64,000 nt of DNA, taken from Kibdelosporangium sp. MJ126-NF4 (lineage in GTDB: Bacteria > Actinomycetota > Actinomycetes > Mycobacteriales > Pseudonocardiaceae). Location of the stretch: assembly GCF_000826545.1 (NCBI RefSeq), contig NZ_CDME01000015.1, positions 62,001 through 126,000 on the forward strand, read 5' to 3'. The notes under the pieces were generated by a model. It saw only the letters and a program-made list of their open reading frames with translations. It was not told the DNA's origin and searched no databases. Shown here piece by piece: positions 37,271 through 47,066 of the stretch (positions are counted from its first letter, which is position 1; every line of letters begins with the position of its first letter). The position numbers were made by a program, and so were the translations under genes.

Positions 37271-38080
37271 TCAGCCAGCCAACCGGCGGCGCAGGTCGTC
37301 CAGCCGTCCTGCCGCACTACCGTCGATCACTTCGTCGCCGACGCGGATGACCAGGCCACCGATCAGCTTCTCGTCGATCTCGACGTGCAGCGCGATCGGC
37401 CGTGCGTAGATGCGCTGCAACGTCGCCGCGAGCCGCTCCTCTTGCGCTTCGGTCAGCGGCGCCACCGTGGTGACGTGCGCGACCGAGCGCTCCCGGCGCT
37501 TGGCGGCCAGGTCGGCCAGCTCTTCGAGGCCCTCGACTGCCCGGCGTCCACGCGGGTTGGCCACCAGTGCCTCGGCCAGCTTCTCCGTCGTCGGGTCGAC
37601 CTTGCGGGCGGCCAGCGACCGGAGCAGTTCGAGCTTGCCGTCCACCGGCGCGCCCGGATCGGACAGCAGGCGTTCCAGCTCACCGTTGGCCGCGACGATC
37701 CGGCCGAGCCGGAACAGCTCGTCCTCGATCGTGTCGAGCTTCCCGGCGCGCTCGGCACCGACCAGCAGCGCGGTGCGGGCCAGCGACTCGATGCCGTCGA
37801 CCAGCTCACGCGGGTTGGACCAGCGCGAGGAGACCACGGACTCGATCAGCTCGACCGTGGAGGCGGCCAGCTTGCCCGCGAACAGCTGGCGAACCAGCTC
37901 GGTGCGCCTGCGCGACTCGGCCGACGCGTCGGCGAGTGCCCTGCGCAGGCCCGGTTCGCGGCTGAGCAGGCCGACCACGGCGAACAGCTCGTCGCCGAGC
38001 GTGCCGAAGTCGGTCGAGTCCAGCAGCTTGAGCTCGGCCGACGCGAGCGCTTCGCGGCTCGCGGCGTGCAACAAAGTCAT
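37271..38080 (-). CDS. atpH: ATP synthase delta subunit
   Basis: Delta links the top of F1 to the peripheral stalk. The protein has 269 residues, longer than the 180 of many bacteria but usual for actinobacteria with a separate b subunit. The C-terminal OSCP-type end is visible as VDEKLIGGLVIRVGDEVIDG. In mycobacteria b and delta are fused, but here atpF and atpH are separate genes 15 bases apart. Confidence 0.95.
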   Translation of the reverse strand: MTLLHAASREALASAELKLLDSTDFGTLGDELFAVVGLLSREPGLRRALADASAESRRRTELVRQLFAGKLAASTVELIESVVSSRWSNPRELVDGIESLARTALLVGAERAGKLDTIEDELFRLGRIVAANGELERLLSDPGAPVDGKLELLRSLAARKVDPTTEKLAEALVANPRGRRAVEGLEELADLAAKRRERSVAHVTTVAPLTEAQEERLAATLQRIYARPIALHVEIDEKLIGGLVIRVGDEVIDGSAAGRLDDLRRRLAG

Positions 38081-38095
38081 CTTGGCCGTCCCCTG

Positions 38096-38644
38096 CTACT
38101 TCTTGGCGGGCGCCGACACGGAGTCCAGCTCCTCGAGGAACCGGTCGACGGTGCCGCGGCGACGGGACTCGTCCTCCAGGGACTCACCGACGATCTTGCT
38201 GGCCAGCTCGACCGCGGTACGGCCGAGGTCGGCACGCAGCTCCGCGACGATCTGGGCCCGCTGGGCCTCAAGCTGGTTGCGGCCCTGCGCGACGATCCGC
38301 GTGGCCTCTTCCTGTGCCTGGACCCGCAGCTCCTCACGGATCTGCTCGGCCTCGATCCGGGCGTCGTCGCGGATCCGCGCTGCCGCTGCGTTGGCGTCGG
38401 CGAGCAGGTCCTTGTACTTCTGCAGGTTCTCTTCGGCCTGCGCCTGCAACTGCTCGGCCTTCTGGATGCCGCCCTCGATCTTCTCGGTGCGCTCCTTGTA
38501 GAGCGCCTCGAAGCGGGGGACGACGAACTTCCAGAGGATGCCGAGCAGCAGCAGGAACGACACCAGCCCGAGGATGACCTCGGACGGGTGTGGCATGACC
38601 GGGCTCGGCTCCTCAGCCGCCAGCACTGTCAGCTTTGTCAGCAC
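38096..38644 (-). CDS. atpF: ATP synthase b subunit
   Basis: Subunit b forms the peripheral stalk. The 182-residue protein has one membrane helix (about residues 23-40, VILGLVSFLLLLGILWKF) followed by a long charged coiled coil. The GTG at 38644 is the furthest start consistent with the gap to atpE. The N-terminal residues before the helix include EEPSPVMPHPSE, so an internal ATG is possible. Confidence 0.95.
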   Translation of the reverse strand: MLTKLTVLAAEEPSPVMPHPSEVILGLVSFLLLLGILWKFVVPRFEALYKERTEKIEGGIQKAEQLQAQAEENLQKYKDLLADANAAAARIRDDARIEAEQIREELRVQAQEEATRIVAQGRNQLEAQRAQIVAELRADLGRTAVELASKIVGESLEDESRRRGTVDRFLEELDSVSAPAKK

Positions 38645-38676
38645 GACAACTCCCTACGATCTGGCGTCGAACAGGA

Positions 38677-38928
38677 TCAGCCGGCAGACGCGATGAAGTA
38701 GAGAACCAGACCGATCAGGGCGAGCACCTCGGTCAGGATGAACGTCTGGAAGCCCAGACCACGCAGCTTGCCCTCAGCCTCGGGCTGACGGGCGGTGCCG
38801 TTGATGACGGCGGCGAAGATGACACCCACACCGATACCCGGGCCGATCGCGCCGAGGCCGTAACCGATCATCGCAAGACCCTTGTTGAGGTTCGGGGCTG
38901 CCTGCGCAAGCATGATGGCGTTGCTCAC
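38677..38928 (-). CDS. atpE: ATP synthase c subunit
   Basis: Subunit c forms the proton-driven rotor ring. The 83-residue protein has two membrane helices joined by the polar loop ARQPE, a glycine-rich first helix (GIGVGV) and the ion-binding Glu67 in FILTEVLALIGLV. This is the target position region of diarylquinolines in mycobacteria. The start may be the ATG at 38928 or the later ATG encoding MLAQAAP. Confidence 0.97.
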   Translation of the reverse strand: MSNAIMLAQAAPNLNKGLAMIGYGLGAIGPGIGVGVIFAAVINGTARQPEAEGKLRGLGFQTFILTEVLALIGLVLYFIASAG

Positions 38929-39000
38929 TTCGTTTTCCCTTTCGAGTTCGGGTCCGCGATGGCGCGGATCCGGGAACTTGTCACTCGACCGGATGGCCGG

Positions 39001-39777
39001 TCAGTGTTCTGCGGCCAATGCGGTTCCGATGTACCCGGCGGCCAGCAAGGCGAAGATGTACGCCTGGATGACCTGGATGAACGCCTCGAGGAACGTCATC
39101 GCGATGGCGAACGCGAAGGCGAAGATCGACGCGGGCTTCAGCCAGCCGCTCGCCTCGACCAGCAGGTACTCGCCACCCATCGTGAACACCAGCAGGATCA
39201 GGTGACCGGCGAACATGGCCGCGAACACCCGGATGGCCAACGTGATCGGGTTCATGAAGAACTTGGTGAAGATCTCGATCGGCGTCAGCAGGAAGTAGAT
39301 CGGCTTCGGGATACCCGGGGGGAACAGCTCCTTCTTCAGGTACCCGCCGATTCCGTGCTTGCGGATACCCGAGATGTGGTAGACCGGGTAGATCACCAGG
39401 ATCGACAGCGCCAGCGGGAATCCGATGTGCGAGAACGTCGGGAACTGAATGATCGGGATGATGCCGAAGATGTTGTTCACCAGGGTGAACGTGAACAGCG
39501 CGAGGATCAGCGGCACGTACGGCCGGAAGTCCTTGGCACCGATCTGCTCGCGCGTGATGCCGTTGCGGCTGAAGTCGTAGACGCCCTCGGCCATGAACTG
39601 GAACTTGCTGGGCACGAGCTTCAGGTTGCGCGACGCGAGCAGGAAGAACGCGGCGATGATGATGATCGACAGCACGACCAGCACCATCGGCTTGGTGACG
39701 CTGCCAAAGATCGGCGGCAGGAAGAAATCTCCGACGCCGGGCGGCTTGAACTCGCCGCCTTCCGCCAGCAACGACAT
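39001..39777 (-). CDS. atpB: ATP synthase a subunit
   Basis: Subunit a is the stator channel of Fo. The 258-residue protein has five or six membrane helices and the essential arginine in ITLAIRVFAAMFAGHLILL. The start is either the ATG at 39777 or a TTG two codons upstream at 39783, which has better spacing to GAAGGAG. The gene is separated from atpI by 358 bases that contain no gene but do contain a hairpin (40026-40095) and repeated ACGTA motifs at 39850-39871. Confidence 0.96.
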   Translation of the reverse strand: MSLLAEGGEFKPPGVGDFFLPPIFGSVTKPMVLVVLSIIIIAAFFLLASRNLKLVPSKFQFMAEGVYDFSRNGITREQIGAKDFRPYVPLILALFTFTLVNNIFGIIPIIQFPTFSHIGFPLALSILVIYPVYHISGIRKHGIGGYLKKELFPPGIPKPIYFLLTPIEIFTKFFMNPITLAIRVFAAMFAGHLILLVFTMGGEYLLVEASGWLKPASIFAFAFAIAMTFLEAFIQVIQAYIFALLAAGYIGTALAAEH

Positions 39778-40025
39778 GCCCAACGGGGGCTCCTTCCGGT
39801 TCTCCCGGCCGGCCGTGTGTCACACCACCGGGGGAATCGTCACGATCAGGACGTAACGTACCTGACGTACTGCAAGCACTCGAAAGCGGGGCTACCCCGG
39901 CGTAAGACCGGGCGTCGGTGCCCCTTCGGGCGAACACTATCAATCGGTCAGAACCAACCGAACGGGTGTACTGCTTAGTGGTTGCGACCGGGGGTTCGTT
40001 GGGGGTATTCGGCGGATCCAGGTTT

Positions 40026-40095
40026 CCGCTGGGCGTGCGGCCGGAAGGGGCTTGTACCGGGTTGTACTAGTGCCTTTCGGCCGTGCGTCCAGCGG
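40026..40095 (+). other. Long hairpin between atpI and atpB, best formed on the plus strand
   Basis: Arms of 23 bases (40026-40048 and 40073-40095) pair at all positions on plus-strand RNA, including four G-U pairs. On the minus strand, which is the atp coding direction, those four become C-A mismatches. It lies in the 358-base gap 39784-40141. It could be part of an antisense transcript or just an imperfect terminator or processing site of the atp message. Confidence 0.55.
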
Positions 40096-40141
40096 GAAGC
40101 TGGGCCGTCGAGACCCCTGACGAACCCCCGGTCGTGACCAC

Positions 40142-40630
40142 TCAACCGTCCTCGTTTGCCGGATCTGCCGTCTTCTTCGCCGGGATGATTGTAGGGACCT
40201 TGGTTCGCTGGAAGGCGAACACCTCGGCCGTCGCGGTCACCAGGATGGTCGCGAGCAGCGTGAACGCCAGCGAGTTGCGGTGCAGCGCGTCGATCCCGCC
40301 GAGCACCGTCAGCGCCACCAGCAGGATGATCATCTTCAGCGCGAACCCGCCGAGCACCGCCACCAGCAGCATGTTCGTGCTGATCCCGGCGGTCTGCCGC
40401 ATCAGCACCAGTGTGGCGACCGATGACACACAGGCGACGGCGCCGCCCGCGAGGGCGCCGTAGACCCCGTTGGATCCGACGAGGACCCCGGCGAGCACCA
40501 CCGCGACCGCGATCGTGCCGAGTGTCCACCAGATCGCGCCCTTGAACATGGCCGTGGCCAGCTTGTGCACGATCTCCTTGGCGGATTCGGGCTGCTTGGG
40601 GACCTCGAAGGTCTCGCTGTTCTCGCTCAT
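40142..40630 (-). CDS. atpI: AtpI-like membrane protein of the ATP synthase operon
   Basis: The 162-residue protein has four membrane helices (about residues 34-55, 60-78, 85-108 and 118-138) and a soluble N-terminus. It occupies the position of AtpI, an assembly factor for the c ring in other bacteria; sequence conservation in this family is low, so identity rests largely on position and topology. It overlaps the glycosyl-phosphate transferase gene upstream by four bases. Confidence 0.75.
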   Translation of the reverse strand: MSENSETFEVPKQPESAKEIVHKLATAMFKGAIWWTLGTIAVAVVLAGVLVGSNGVYGALAGGAVACVSSVATLVLMRQTAGISTNMLLVAVLGGFALKMIILLVALTVLGGIDALHRNSLAFTLLATILVTATAEVFAFQRTKVPTIIPAKKTADPANEDG

Positions 40631-41778
40631 CGCCGCCTGAGTCTAGGTATGGCCGAGACGAGCAACGCCACCAGGAGGCCGATGACCATCCCCCACACCA
40701 CCACGAGCCCGTCGAACAGGCTCAGCGAGACCGCGCCGAACGCCAGCACAGCGGCCCACAAGTAGATCAACAGCACCGCCCTGCGCTGCGAGTGGCCGAT
40801 CTCCAGCAGCCGGTGGTGCAGGTGCATCTTGTCGGCGTGGAACGGGCTCAGCCCGCGCCTGGTCCGGCGGACGACCGCCATCAGCAGGTCCAGCAGGGGC
40901 ACGAACAGCACCGCGGCCACCACGATCAGCGGGGACAGCACCCCGATCATGTTCGTCGGCCCCTGCCCTTCCGGCAGCCGCTTGCCCGCGGCGGACGTGC
41001 TGGCAGCGGCCAGCGTGAGGCCGATCAACATCGAGCCGGAGTCGCCCATGAACAGCCTGGCGGGCTGGAAGTTGTGCGGAAGGAACCCCAGACACGCACC
41101 TGCGAGCGTGACCGACAGCAAAGCAGGCGCGTAGTTGACGACGTCGTTACTGGTTTCCGACAGCAAGTGGAACGAAAACGTACAAGTTGCCAACGATGCG
41201 ATCACGCCGATGCCCGCGGCGAGGCCGTCGAGACCGTCGATGAAGTTCATCGCGTTGATCAACACGAGCGCGAGCATGACCGTCAGCAGGCCGCCCTGGT
41301 TCATGTCCAGCACGACCAGCGAGCCGCTCGGGCCGATGTCGTTGCCGCCCCACGGCACCCAGACCAGCACCCACTGGATTCCGAACAGGACGACGATGCC
41401 CGCCGACATCGTCTGTCCCGCGAACTTCGTCAGCGCGTCCAGCTCGAACCGGTCGTCGAGCATGCCGATCAGCATGATCACGCCGCCGCCGACGAGCACG
41501 CCGTACGGGTCGAGCGAGTACTCGAAGGCCCTGCGCAGCAGCGGGAGCTGGTGGGCCAGCAGCATGCCGCCGCAGATGCCCAGGTACATCGCCAGTCCGC
41601 CGAGCCGCGGGATGGGCCGCGTGTGCACGTCACGGGTACGCGGGACGGCGACCGCGCCGATCTTGAACGCGAGCAGCCGGACCGGGCCGGTCAGCAGGAA
41701 GGTCAGCGCCAGGCTGATCAGTCCGACCAGGAGGTACTCACGGATCGGCAGGCCGTTGAAGGGGAGTTCGGTCGGCAC
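40627..41778 (-). CDS. Undecaprenyl-phosphate GlcNAc-1-phosphate transferase, WecA/Rfe type
   Basis: This integral membrane enzyme moves a sugar-1-phosphate from its UDP donor to a polyprenyl phosphate and so starts cell-wall polymer synthesis; in mycobacteria it starts the arabinogalactan linker. The 383-residue protein has about eleven membrane helices and the family motifs PRLGGLAMYLG, MLDDRFELDALTKFAGQ, NAMNFIDGLDGLA and the catalytic HLHHRLLEIGH. The GTG at 41778 is chosen because GGAG lies upstream and it follows the glyA stop by two bases; a TTG at 41784 is an alternative. The gene order with atpI matches mycobacteria. Confidence 0.92.
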   Translation of the reverse strand: MPTELPFNGLPIREYLLVGLISLALTFLLTGPVRLLAFKIGAVAVPRTRDVHTRPIPRLGGLAMYLGICGGMLLAHQLPLLRRAFEYSLDPYGVLVGGGVIMLIGMLDDRFELDALTKFAGQTMSAGIVVLFGIQWVLVWVPWGGNDIGPSGSLVVLDMNQGGLLTVMLALVLINAMNFIDGLDGLAAGIGVIASLATCTFSFHLLSETSNDVVNYAPALLSVTLAGACLGFLPHNFQPARLFMGDSGSMLIGLTLAAASTSAAGKRLPEGQGPTNMIGVLSPLIVVAAVLFVPLLDLLMAVVRRTRRGLSPFHADKMHLHHRLLEIGHSQRRAVLLIYLWAAVLAFGAVSLSLFDGLVVVWGMVIGLLVALLVSAIPRLRRR

Positions 41779-41780
41779 GG

Positions 41781-43037
41781 TCAACTCCGTGGATACGCGG
41801 GCAGGCCCGCGACCAGTCGCTCGACGTCGTTGCCGACCGCGGCGAGCTCGTCGTCGCTGTCGGTGCGCACCGCGCGTCCGATCAGCCCGGCGATCTCCGC
41901 CATGTCGGACTCGACCATGCCCTGGGTGGTCACGCACGGTGTGCCGACCCTGATCCCGGACGCGACCATCGGCGGGTTGGGGTCGAAGGGGATCACGTTC
42001 TTGTTCAGCGTGATCCTGGCCTTCCCGCAGCGCCGCTCGGCCTGCGCGCCGGTGACGCGCTGGGTGAGATCGAGCAGGGCCAGGTGCGTGTCCGTGCCGC
42101 CGGAGACCGGCCGCATCCCAACCGCGGCAAGGCCTTCGGCCAGCGCGGCGGCGTTCGCGACGACCTGTGCCGCGTACGCGGAGTACGCGGGCGTCGAAGC
42201 CTCCTTGAGCGCGACCGCCTTGGCCGCGACCACATGCATCAGCGGGCCGCCCTGAATCGCCGGGAACACAGCCTTGTCGATCGCTTTGGCGTGTTCCCCG
42301 GTGCTGAGGATCATGCCGCCGCGTGGGCCGCGAAGGACTTTGTGTGTGCTGAACGTGACGACGTCCGCGTAGGGCACCGGCGACGGGATCACCTTGCCGG
42401 CGACCAGACCGATGAAATGCGCCGCGTCGACGACGAGCACCGCGTCGACCTCGTCGGCGATCTGCCGGAACGCCGCGAAATCGATGAGCCTAGGGTACGC
42501 GGTCGCCCCCGCGATGATCATTCTGGGGCGATGCGTCAACGCCAGGTCCCTGACCTGGTCGTAGTCGATGAGTTCGGTGTCCTTGGCGACGCCGTACGAC
42601 ACCGGTTCGAACCACCGTCCGGAGAAGTTCACCCGTGAGCCGTGCGTCAGGTGCCCGCCGTGCGGCAATGACATCGCCAGGACGGTGTCGCCCGGCTCGC
42701 AGAACGCGGTGTACGCGGCGAGGTTGGCGCTGGCCCCGGAATGCGGCTGGACATTGGCGTGCTCGGCGCCGAACAGCGCCTTCGCCCGTTCGATGGCGAG
42801 CGCCTCGGCGCGGTCGACCTGCTCACAGCCACCGTAGTAGCGCCTGCCGGGATAGCCCTCGGCGTACTTGTTGGACAGCGCGGACCCGGTCGCGGCGAGC
42901 ACGGCCGGGCTGGCCAGGTTCTCGCTCGCGATCAGCTGCAGGCCGCCGCGCAGCCGGTCGATCTCGGACAGCAGGACGTCGGCGATGTCCGGGTCGGCCT
43001 CGGCCAGGAGGTCGAAGTCGGGACCCCAGAACGTCAC
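41781..43037 (-). CDS. glyA: Serine hydroxymethyltransferase
   Basis: This PLP enzyme interconverts serine and glycine and feeds one-carbon units to tetrahydrofolate. The 418-residue protein has LIASENLASPAVL, NKYAEGYPGRRYYGG, VVDAAHFIGLVAG and the PLP-lysine motif TFSTHKVLRGPRGG. The GTG at 43037 has AAGGAG at good spacing; an upstream GTG at 43055 is less likely. The gene is an addition between the threonylcarbamoyl-AMP synthase and the GlcNAc-1-P transferase relative to M. tuberculosis. No glycine riboswitch is visible. A second glyA may exist elsewhere in the genome. Confidence 0.95.
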   Translation of the reverse strand: MTFWGPDFDLLAEADPDIADVLLSEIDRLRGGLQLIASENLASPAVLAATGSALSNKYAEGYPGRRYYGGCEQVDRAEALAIERAKALFGAEHANVQPHSGASANLAAYTAFCEPGDTVLAMSLPHGGHLTHGSRVNFSGRWFEPVSYGVAKDTELIDYDQVRDLALTHRPRMIIAGATAYPRLIDFAAFRQIADEVDAVLVVDAAHFIGLVAGKVIPSPVPYADVVTFSTHKVLRGPRGGMILSTGEHAKAIDKAVFPAIQGGPLMHVVAAKAVALKEASTPAYSAYAAQVVANAAALAEGLAAVGMRPVSGGTDTHLALLDLTQRVTGAQAERRCGKARITLNKNVIPFDPNPPMVASGIRVGTPCVTTQGMVESDMAEIAGLIGRAVRTDSDDELAAVGNDVERLVAGLPAYPRS

Positions 43038-43051
43038 CGAGCACTCCTTCG

Positions 43052-43702
43052 TCACGCCGGGTTCAGAACCTCGACGCCAAGCGCCTCTTCGACGGCATGG
43101 CGGCTGACCGCGCCCTCACGCAGCAGGACAGGGTCGTTGCCGGTGAGGTCCACGATGGAGGACGGCACCGGATCGCCGGACGGTCCCCCGTCCAGGTATA
43201 CCGCGACGGACTCGCCCAGCTGGTCGCGGGCCTCCTCCGCGGTGGCGGCGGGCGCGTGGCCCGACCTGTTCGCACTGGACACGGCCATCGGGCCGACATC
43301 GCGCAGCAGTTCGATGGCAACCGGGTGCAGCGGCATCCGGAGCATGACCGTGCCACGCGTGTTGCCCAGATCCCACGCCAGGCTCGGCGCGTGCGGCAGC
43401 ACGAGGGACAGGTCCCCCGGCCAGAACGCCTCGACGAGCCTGCGCGCGTGGTCGGGCACGGACAGCACGAGCCCGTCGATGGCCGCCCAACTGCCCACGA
43501 GCACGCCGACCGGCATGTCGGGACCGCGGTTCTTGGCTTCGAGCAGGGCACGCACCGCGCCGCCGTCGAACGCGTCGCAGCCGATGCCGTAGACAGTGTC
43601 GGTCGGCAGGACCACGAGCCGCCCGGAACGCACAGCACCGGCTGCGGCGGCAAGTCCGTCTTGCCGGTCCTCAGGCAACGAACAGTCATACAGCGTGCTC
43701 AC
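43052..43702 (-). CDS. L-threonylcarbamoyladenylate synthase (Sua5/YwlC/TsaC family)
   Basis: The enzyme makes threonylcarbamoyl-AMP from threonine, bicarbonate and ATP for the t6A37 modification of tRNAs that read ANN codons. The 216-residue protein has the YrdC domain with RLVVLPTDTVYGIGCDA, EAKNRGPDMPVGVLV and PMAVSSANRSGHAP. It lacks the extra C-terminal domain of long Sua5 proteins. The GTG at 43702 is used; the frame extends further without similarity. glyA follows 14 bases later, and prmC lies upstream beyond the inserted cluster 43758-47332, whereas in M. tuberculosis the two are adjacent. Confidence 0.93.
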   Translation of the reverse strand: MSTLYDCSLPEDRQDGLAAAAGAVRSGRLVVLPTDTVYGIGCDAFDGGAVRALLEAKNRGPDMPVGVLVGSWAAIDGLVLSVPDHARRLVEAFWPGDLSLVLPHAPSLAWDLGNTRGTVMLRMPLHPVAIELLRDVGPMAVSSANRSGHAPAATAEEARDQLGESVAVYLDGGPSGDPVPSSIVDLTGNDPVLLREGAVSRHAVEEALGVEVLNPA

Positions 43703-43757
43703 GCACGTGACTCTAGTCCTCAGTCCACGCGGGGCGTTGAGCGCCCGCGTCCGGCGC

Positions 43758-44501
43758 TCAGCGCACTCCGTGTCGCCACACCATCGGAGCGACTTCCGTC
43801 GCCCGGACCTGCCAGGCCTGGCGGCGGAAGGCTGCGACGACGGCGTAGACCGCGGCCGCGCCGAGGATGGCACCGCTCACCACAAGGACGATGTTTCCGT
43901 TGACGCCGCCGAGGCCGACCACGGCAAGCCCCGCGCCACCGCCGAACAGCGCGTACCCGGCAACAGCCGCGTCGTTCGACCACATCCACCGCTGGCCGTC
44001 GGCGAGTTCGGCGGTCAGCCTGGCGACGGCGGCGCGATGGGCTTCGTCGACCGCGGTCACCGCCGCTCGGGCGGCCACCGCGGCGCAGATGTCGAACTGG
44101 GTGCGGCTGGTGATCACGAGTTCCTCGTCGCGAGTGAGGCTTCTTGCCTGGTCAGCGGTTTCCAGCAGCGCGCCGGTCAGCTGGTGTTGTGCCACCGGGT
44201 TTCCCGGGTGCCGGGCGAGCGCCTGTTCCATCCGCACGACCGCTGCCTGCGGATTCCCTCTCAGCACAAGGGCTTGCGCCAGTCCACAGTCGACAATCAG
44301 ATCGTCGCCGCTCGCTCTTTCGTAGCATGCGACCGCCCGCTCCTGCTGACCGAGCGCCAGCAGCGCGTCACCCGCGCCAACCAGGTCGTTGTCCGCCTCG
44401 AACAGCGCCCGTGCCTCTTCCGGTCTGCCCGCAAGGAGTTCCGCCGCCGCGGCCGAGGACTGCGCCGCCGCCTGCCACTTGACCAACGGATCGATCCACA
44501 T
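43758..44501 (-). CDS. TPR-like protein with two C-terminal membrane helices
   Basis: I do not recognise a named family. The 247-residue protein has helical repeats of TPR type over about residues 20-110 (for example AARALFEADNDLVGAGDALL and EQALARHPGNPVAQHQLTGA), a helical middle, and two membrane helices at about 178-198 and 203-223 followed by a short basic tail. The ATG at 44501 is preceded by ACGGAG. It is divergent from the three-gene plus-strand cluster at 44612-47332 across 110 bases, and the four genes form an insertion between prmC and the threonylcarbamoyl-AMP synthase gene relative to mycobacteria. It may act with them, but this is inference. Confidence 0.72.
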   Translation of the reverse strand: MWIDPLVKWQAAAQSSAAAAELLAGRPEEARALFEADNDLVGAGDALLALGQQERAVACYERASGDDLIVDCGLAQALVLRGNPQAAVVRMEQALARHPGNPVAQHQLTGALLETADQARSLTRDEELVITSRTQFDICAAVAARAAVTAVDEAHRAAVARLTAELADGQRWMWSNDAAVAGYALFGGGAGLAVVGLGGVNGNIVLVVSGAILGAAAVYAVVAAFRRQAWQVRATEVAPMVWRHGVR

Positions 44502-44611
44502 CGTTGTGCTCCGTCCGGGTGACGCGTAACGACCGTTCGCCCGCAGGCGACTTGCCTTGCATACCATCCCAGTGGGTCCGGCGACCGTTTCAGGTATGGA
44601 GAAGAGGTCTT

Positions 44612-45334
<723 letters not shown>

Positions 45335-45341
45335 CGGGACC

Positions 45342-47006
45342 ATGACTGACCACTCGATCAGCCGACGCGCTCAGTCCAGGGACGACACCACGCGATACCT
45401 CTGCGCGGCAACGCAGCTGGACGCCAAATACGCCGACGACGCGATCCGCGAGTTCCTGGTCGAACGCACCCGGTCGGTGACGCCGTCGCCCGGCACCGAC
45501 GCCACCGCGGTGCTCGGCGAGGCAGTGGCCGCCCGCGCCCGGCGCAAGTACCGCGACGGCGCGCTGGCCGTTCTCGCCATCGTCGTCCTCTTCACCGCGC
45601 CGGTCGGGCTGCTGGTCGGCTGGCTCGTCGTCGGCCTGCTCGCCTCCGTGTCGCTGCTGGGCAAAGGACTGAAAACCCTGGTCCGCAGGACGAACGCGAT
45701 ACCGGTGGTGATCGGCGCGGCCGCGGTCGTCCTGCTGGTGGTGTACGGCCCGGATCTGTACGAGGCCCTGCTCGACTCGTCGTCCTCCTCCTCGCGCTCC
45801 AGACGGTCTTCCTCCTCCTCGGCGAGTGAGGGCGAACTGGTCGTGGCACTGGTGATGATGGGCGGGATGCTCGCCGCGCTGATCGCCGACCGGCTGATCG
45901 TCCACTGGCACCTGACCAGACGGCTGGGCTGGAACTCCGGTCCGGTCACCGATCCGCTCACCGACGAGCGCCCGGTGCTGTCCGCGAGCAGGACCTTCAT
46001 GCGTGAACTGCGCCGGATCGCCGACGCCGAGCGGGAAGGGCGCACGCAGGAGAGCGCGTCGCTCGTGGTCTACCGCGGTTTCAGCCCGTTCGTGGGCGCG
46101 GGACGCGAGTACCGGCCGTGGTCGATCGCCGTCCCGTTGCACCCGGTCCCCGGCAAGGAACAGAAGTACCTGTCCACGGAGGCGTTGTACACGGGCATCC
46201 GCGAGTCGCTCGGCGGGCTCGGCCGGGCGACTCCGCTGACTCCGAGCGAACGACTCCGCGCACTGCGGATCGCCGACCAGGTGGTCGTGCCCGCCGAGGA
46301 ACTGATCGACCACATCGCCGATCCGGCCAGCCGGATGGTCCTCGAAGGACTGGGACACCCGCCCCGCCCGACGCTGGCGAGCGAGGACATGACGCGGCTG
46401 CGGGCCAACCCGGAGGAATGGGCGCGGTACTACCTCTGTGTCCAGGTGGAGACGTGGGACCGGGAGCTCGTGCTCAGCGTGTTCATCCACGCGGCGATGG
46501 ACGACACGACGCTGTACGTCGAGTGGACGCCCTGTGTCCTGATGCCGATCAAGCGTGAGTACCAGGAGATCGACCAACTGGCGCCGGTGTCGCCGAAACC
46601 GGTCTTCGAGGCGCTGCTGCGGATGCTGCGGATGCCGCTCACCATCCTGCCGTCGACCGTCAAGCTGCTGACGATGATCCGACCGATCCGGCAGCGCCCC
46701 GGTTTCGTCGACCCGCGCGTGTACGGCTCACTGCGCAGCCTGCGTGAGATGGCCGCCGACGACACCGTGCACAACTACCTCCAGCTGGCCGACATCGACC
46801 GGTACCTGAAGATCCTCAACAGCCGGTTCGTGCCCGCCGTCAGCAAACTGCTGACCGACAGCGGGTTTTCCGCTGAGGGCTTCGTGCAGCAGGCGGTCGT
46901 CGTCAACTACCGCAGTCTGCACATCGGCGGCAACGCGACCGGCAACTTCAACCTCGGCGACAACGCCATGCTCAGCGACATCACCACCCCTGGAGGGACC
47001 ACGTGA
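45342..47006 (+). CDS. Unrecognised multi-pass membrane protein ending in a Gly/Asn-rich motif
   Basis: The 554-residue protein has a soluble head, hydrophobic segments at about 74-108, 119-136 and 165-187, a serine-rich stretch between the second and third (146-162), and a long soluble region of about 340 residues with no motif I know. The last 30 residues contain GGNATGNFNLGDN (529-541), which is repeated almost exactly near the N-terminus of the next protein. Such short G/N-rich motifs can form beta-arches; known bacterial amyloid signalling motifs occur in exactly this arrangement of one motif per adjacent gene. The start ATG at 45342 lies 7 bases after the upstream gene. The stop overlaps the next GTG start. 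Confidence 0.75.
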   Translation: MTDHSISRRAQSRDDTTRYLCAATQLDAKYADDAIREFLVERTRSVTPSPGTDATAVLGEAVAARARRKYRDGALAVLAIVVLFTAPVGLLVGWLVVGLLASVSLLGKGLKTLVRRTNAIPVVIGAAAVVLLVVYGPDLYEALLDSSSSSSRSRRSSSSSASEGELVVALVMMGGMLAALIADRLIVHWHLTRRLGWNSGPVTDPLTDERPVLSASRTFMRELRRIADAEREGRTQESASLVVYRGFSPFVGAGREYRPWSIAVPLHPVPGKEQKYLSTEALYTGIRESLGGLGRATPLTPSERLRALRIADQVVVPAEELIDHIADPASRMVLEGLGHPPRPTLASEDMTRLRANPEEWARYYLCVQVETWDRELVLSVFIHAAMDDTTLYVEWTPCVLMPIKREYQEIDQLAPVSPKPVFEALLRMLRMPLTILPSTVKLLTMIRPIRQRPGFVDPRVYGSLRSLREMAADDTVHNYLQLADIDRYLKILNSRFVPAVSKLLTDSGFSAEGFVQQAVVVNYRSLHIGGNATGNFNLGDNAMLSDITTPGGTT

Positions 47007-47066
47007 ACGACCGCAAGCTCAACGTCGGTGGCAGCGCGACCGGCAACTTCAACCTCGGCGACAACG
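46935..47066 (+). repeat. 31-base direct repeat joining two coding sequences
   Basis: Bases 46935-46965 and 47036-47066 are identical over 31 positions and are in the same codon phase, 101 bases apart. They encode the shared ATGNFNLGDN core at the end of one protein and near the start of the next. Identity at silent positions suggests a recent duplication or ongoing conversion. Confidence 0.9.

Noticed and set aside
35576..38701. 1,041-codon open frame opposite atpA, atpH and atpF
   Set aside because: High-GC genes leave long antisense frames open; the opposite strand encodes three unmistakable ATP synthase subunits.
43038..43060. Glycine riboswitch upstream of glyA
   Set aside because: Only 14 bases separate glyA from the upstream gene, leaving no room for an aptamer.
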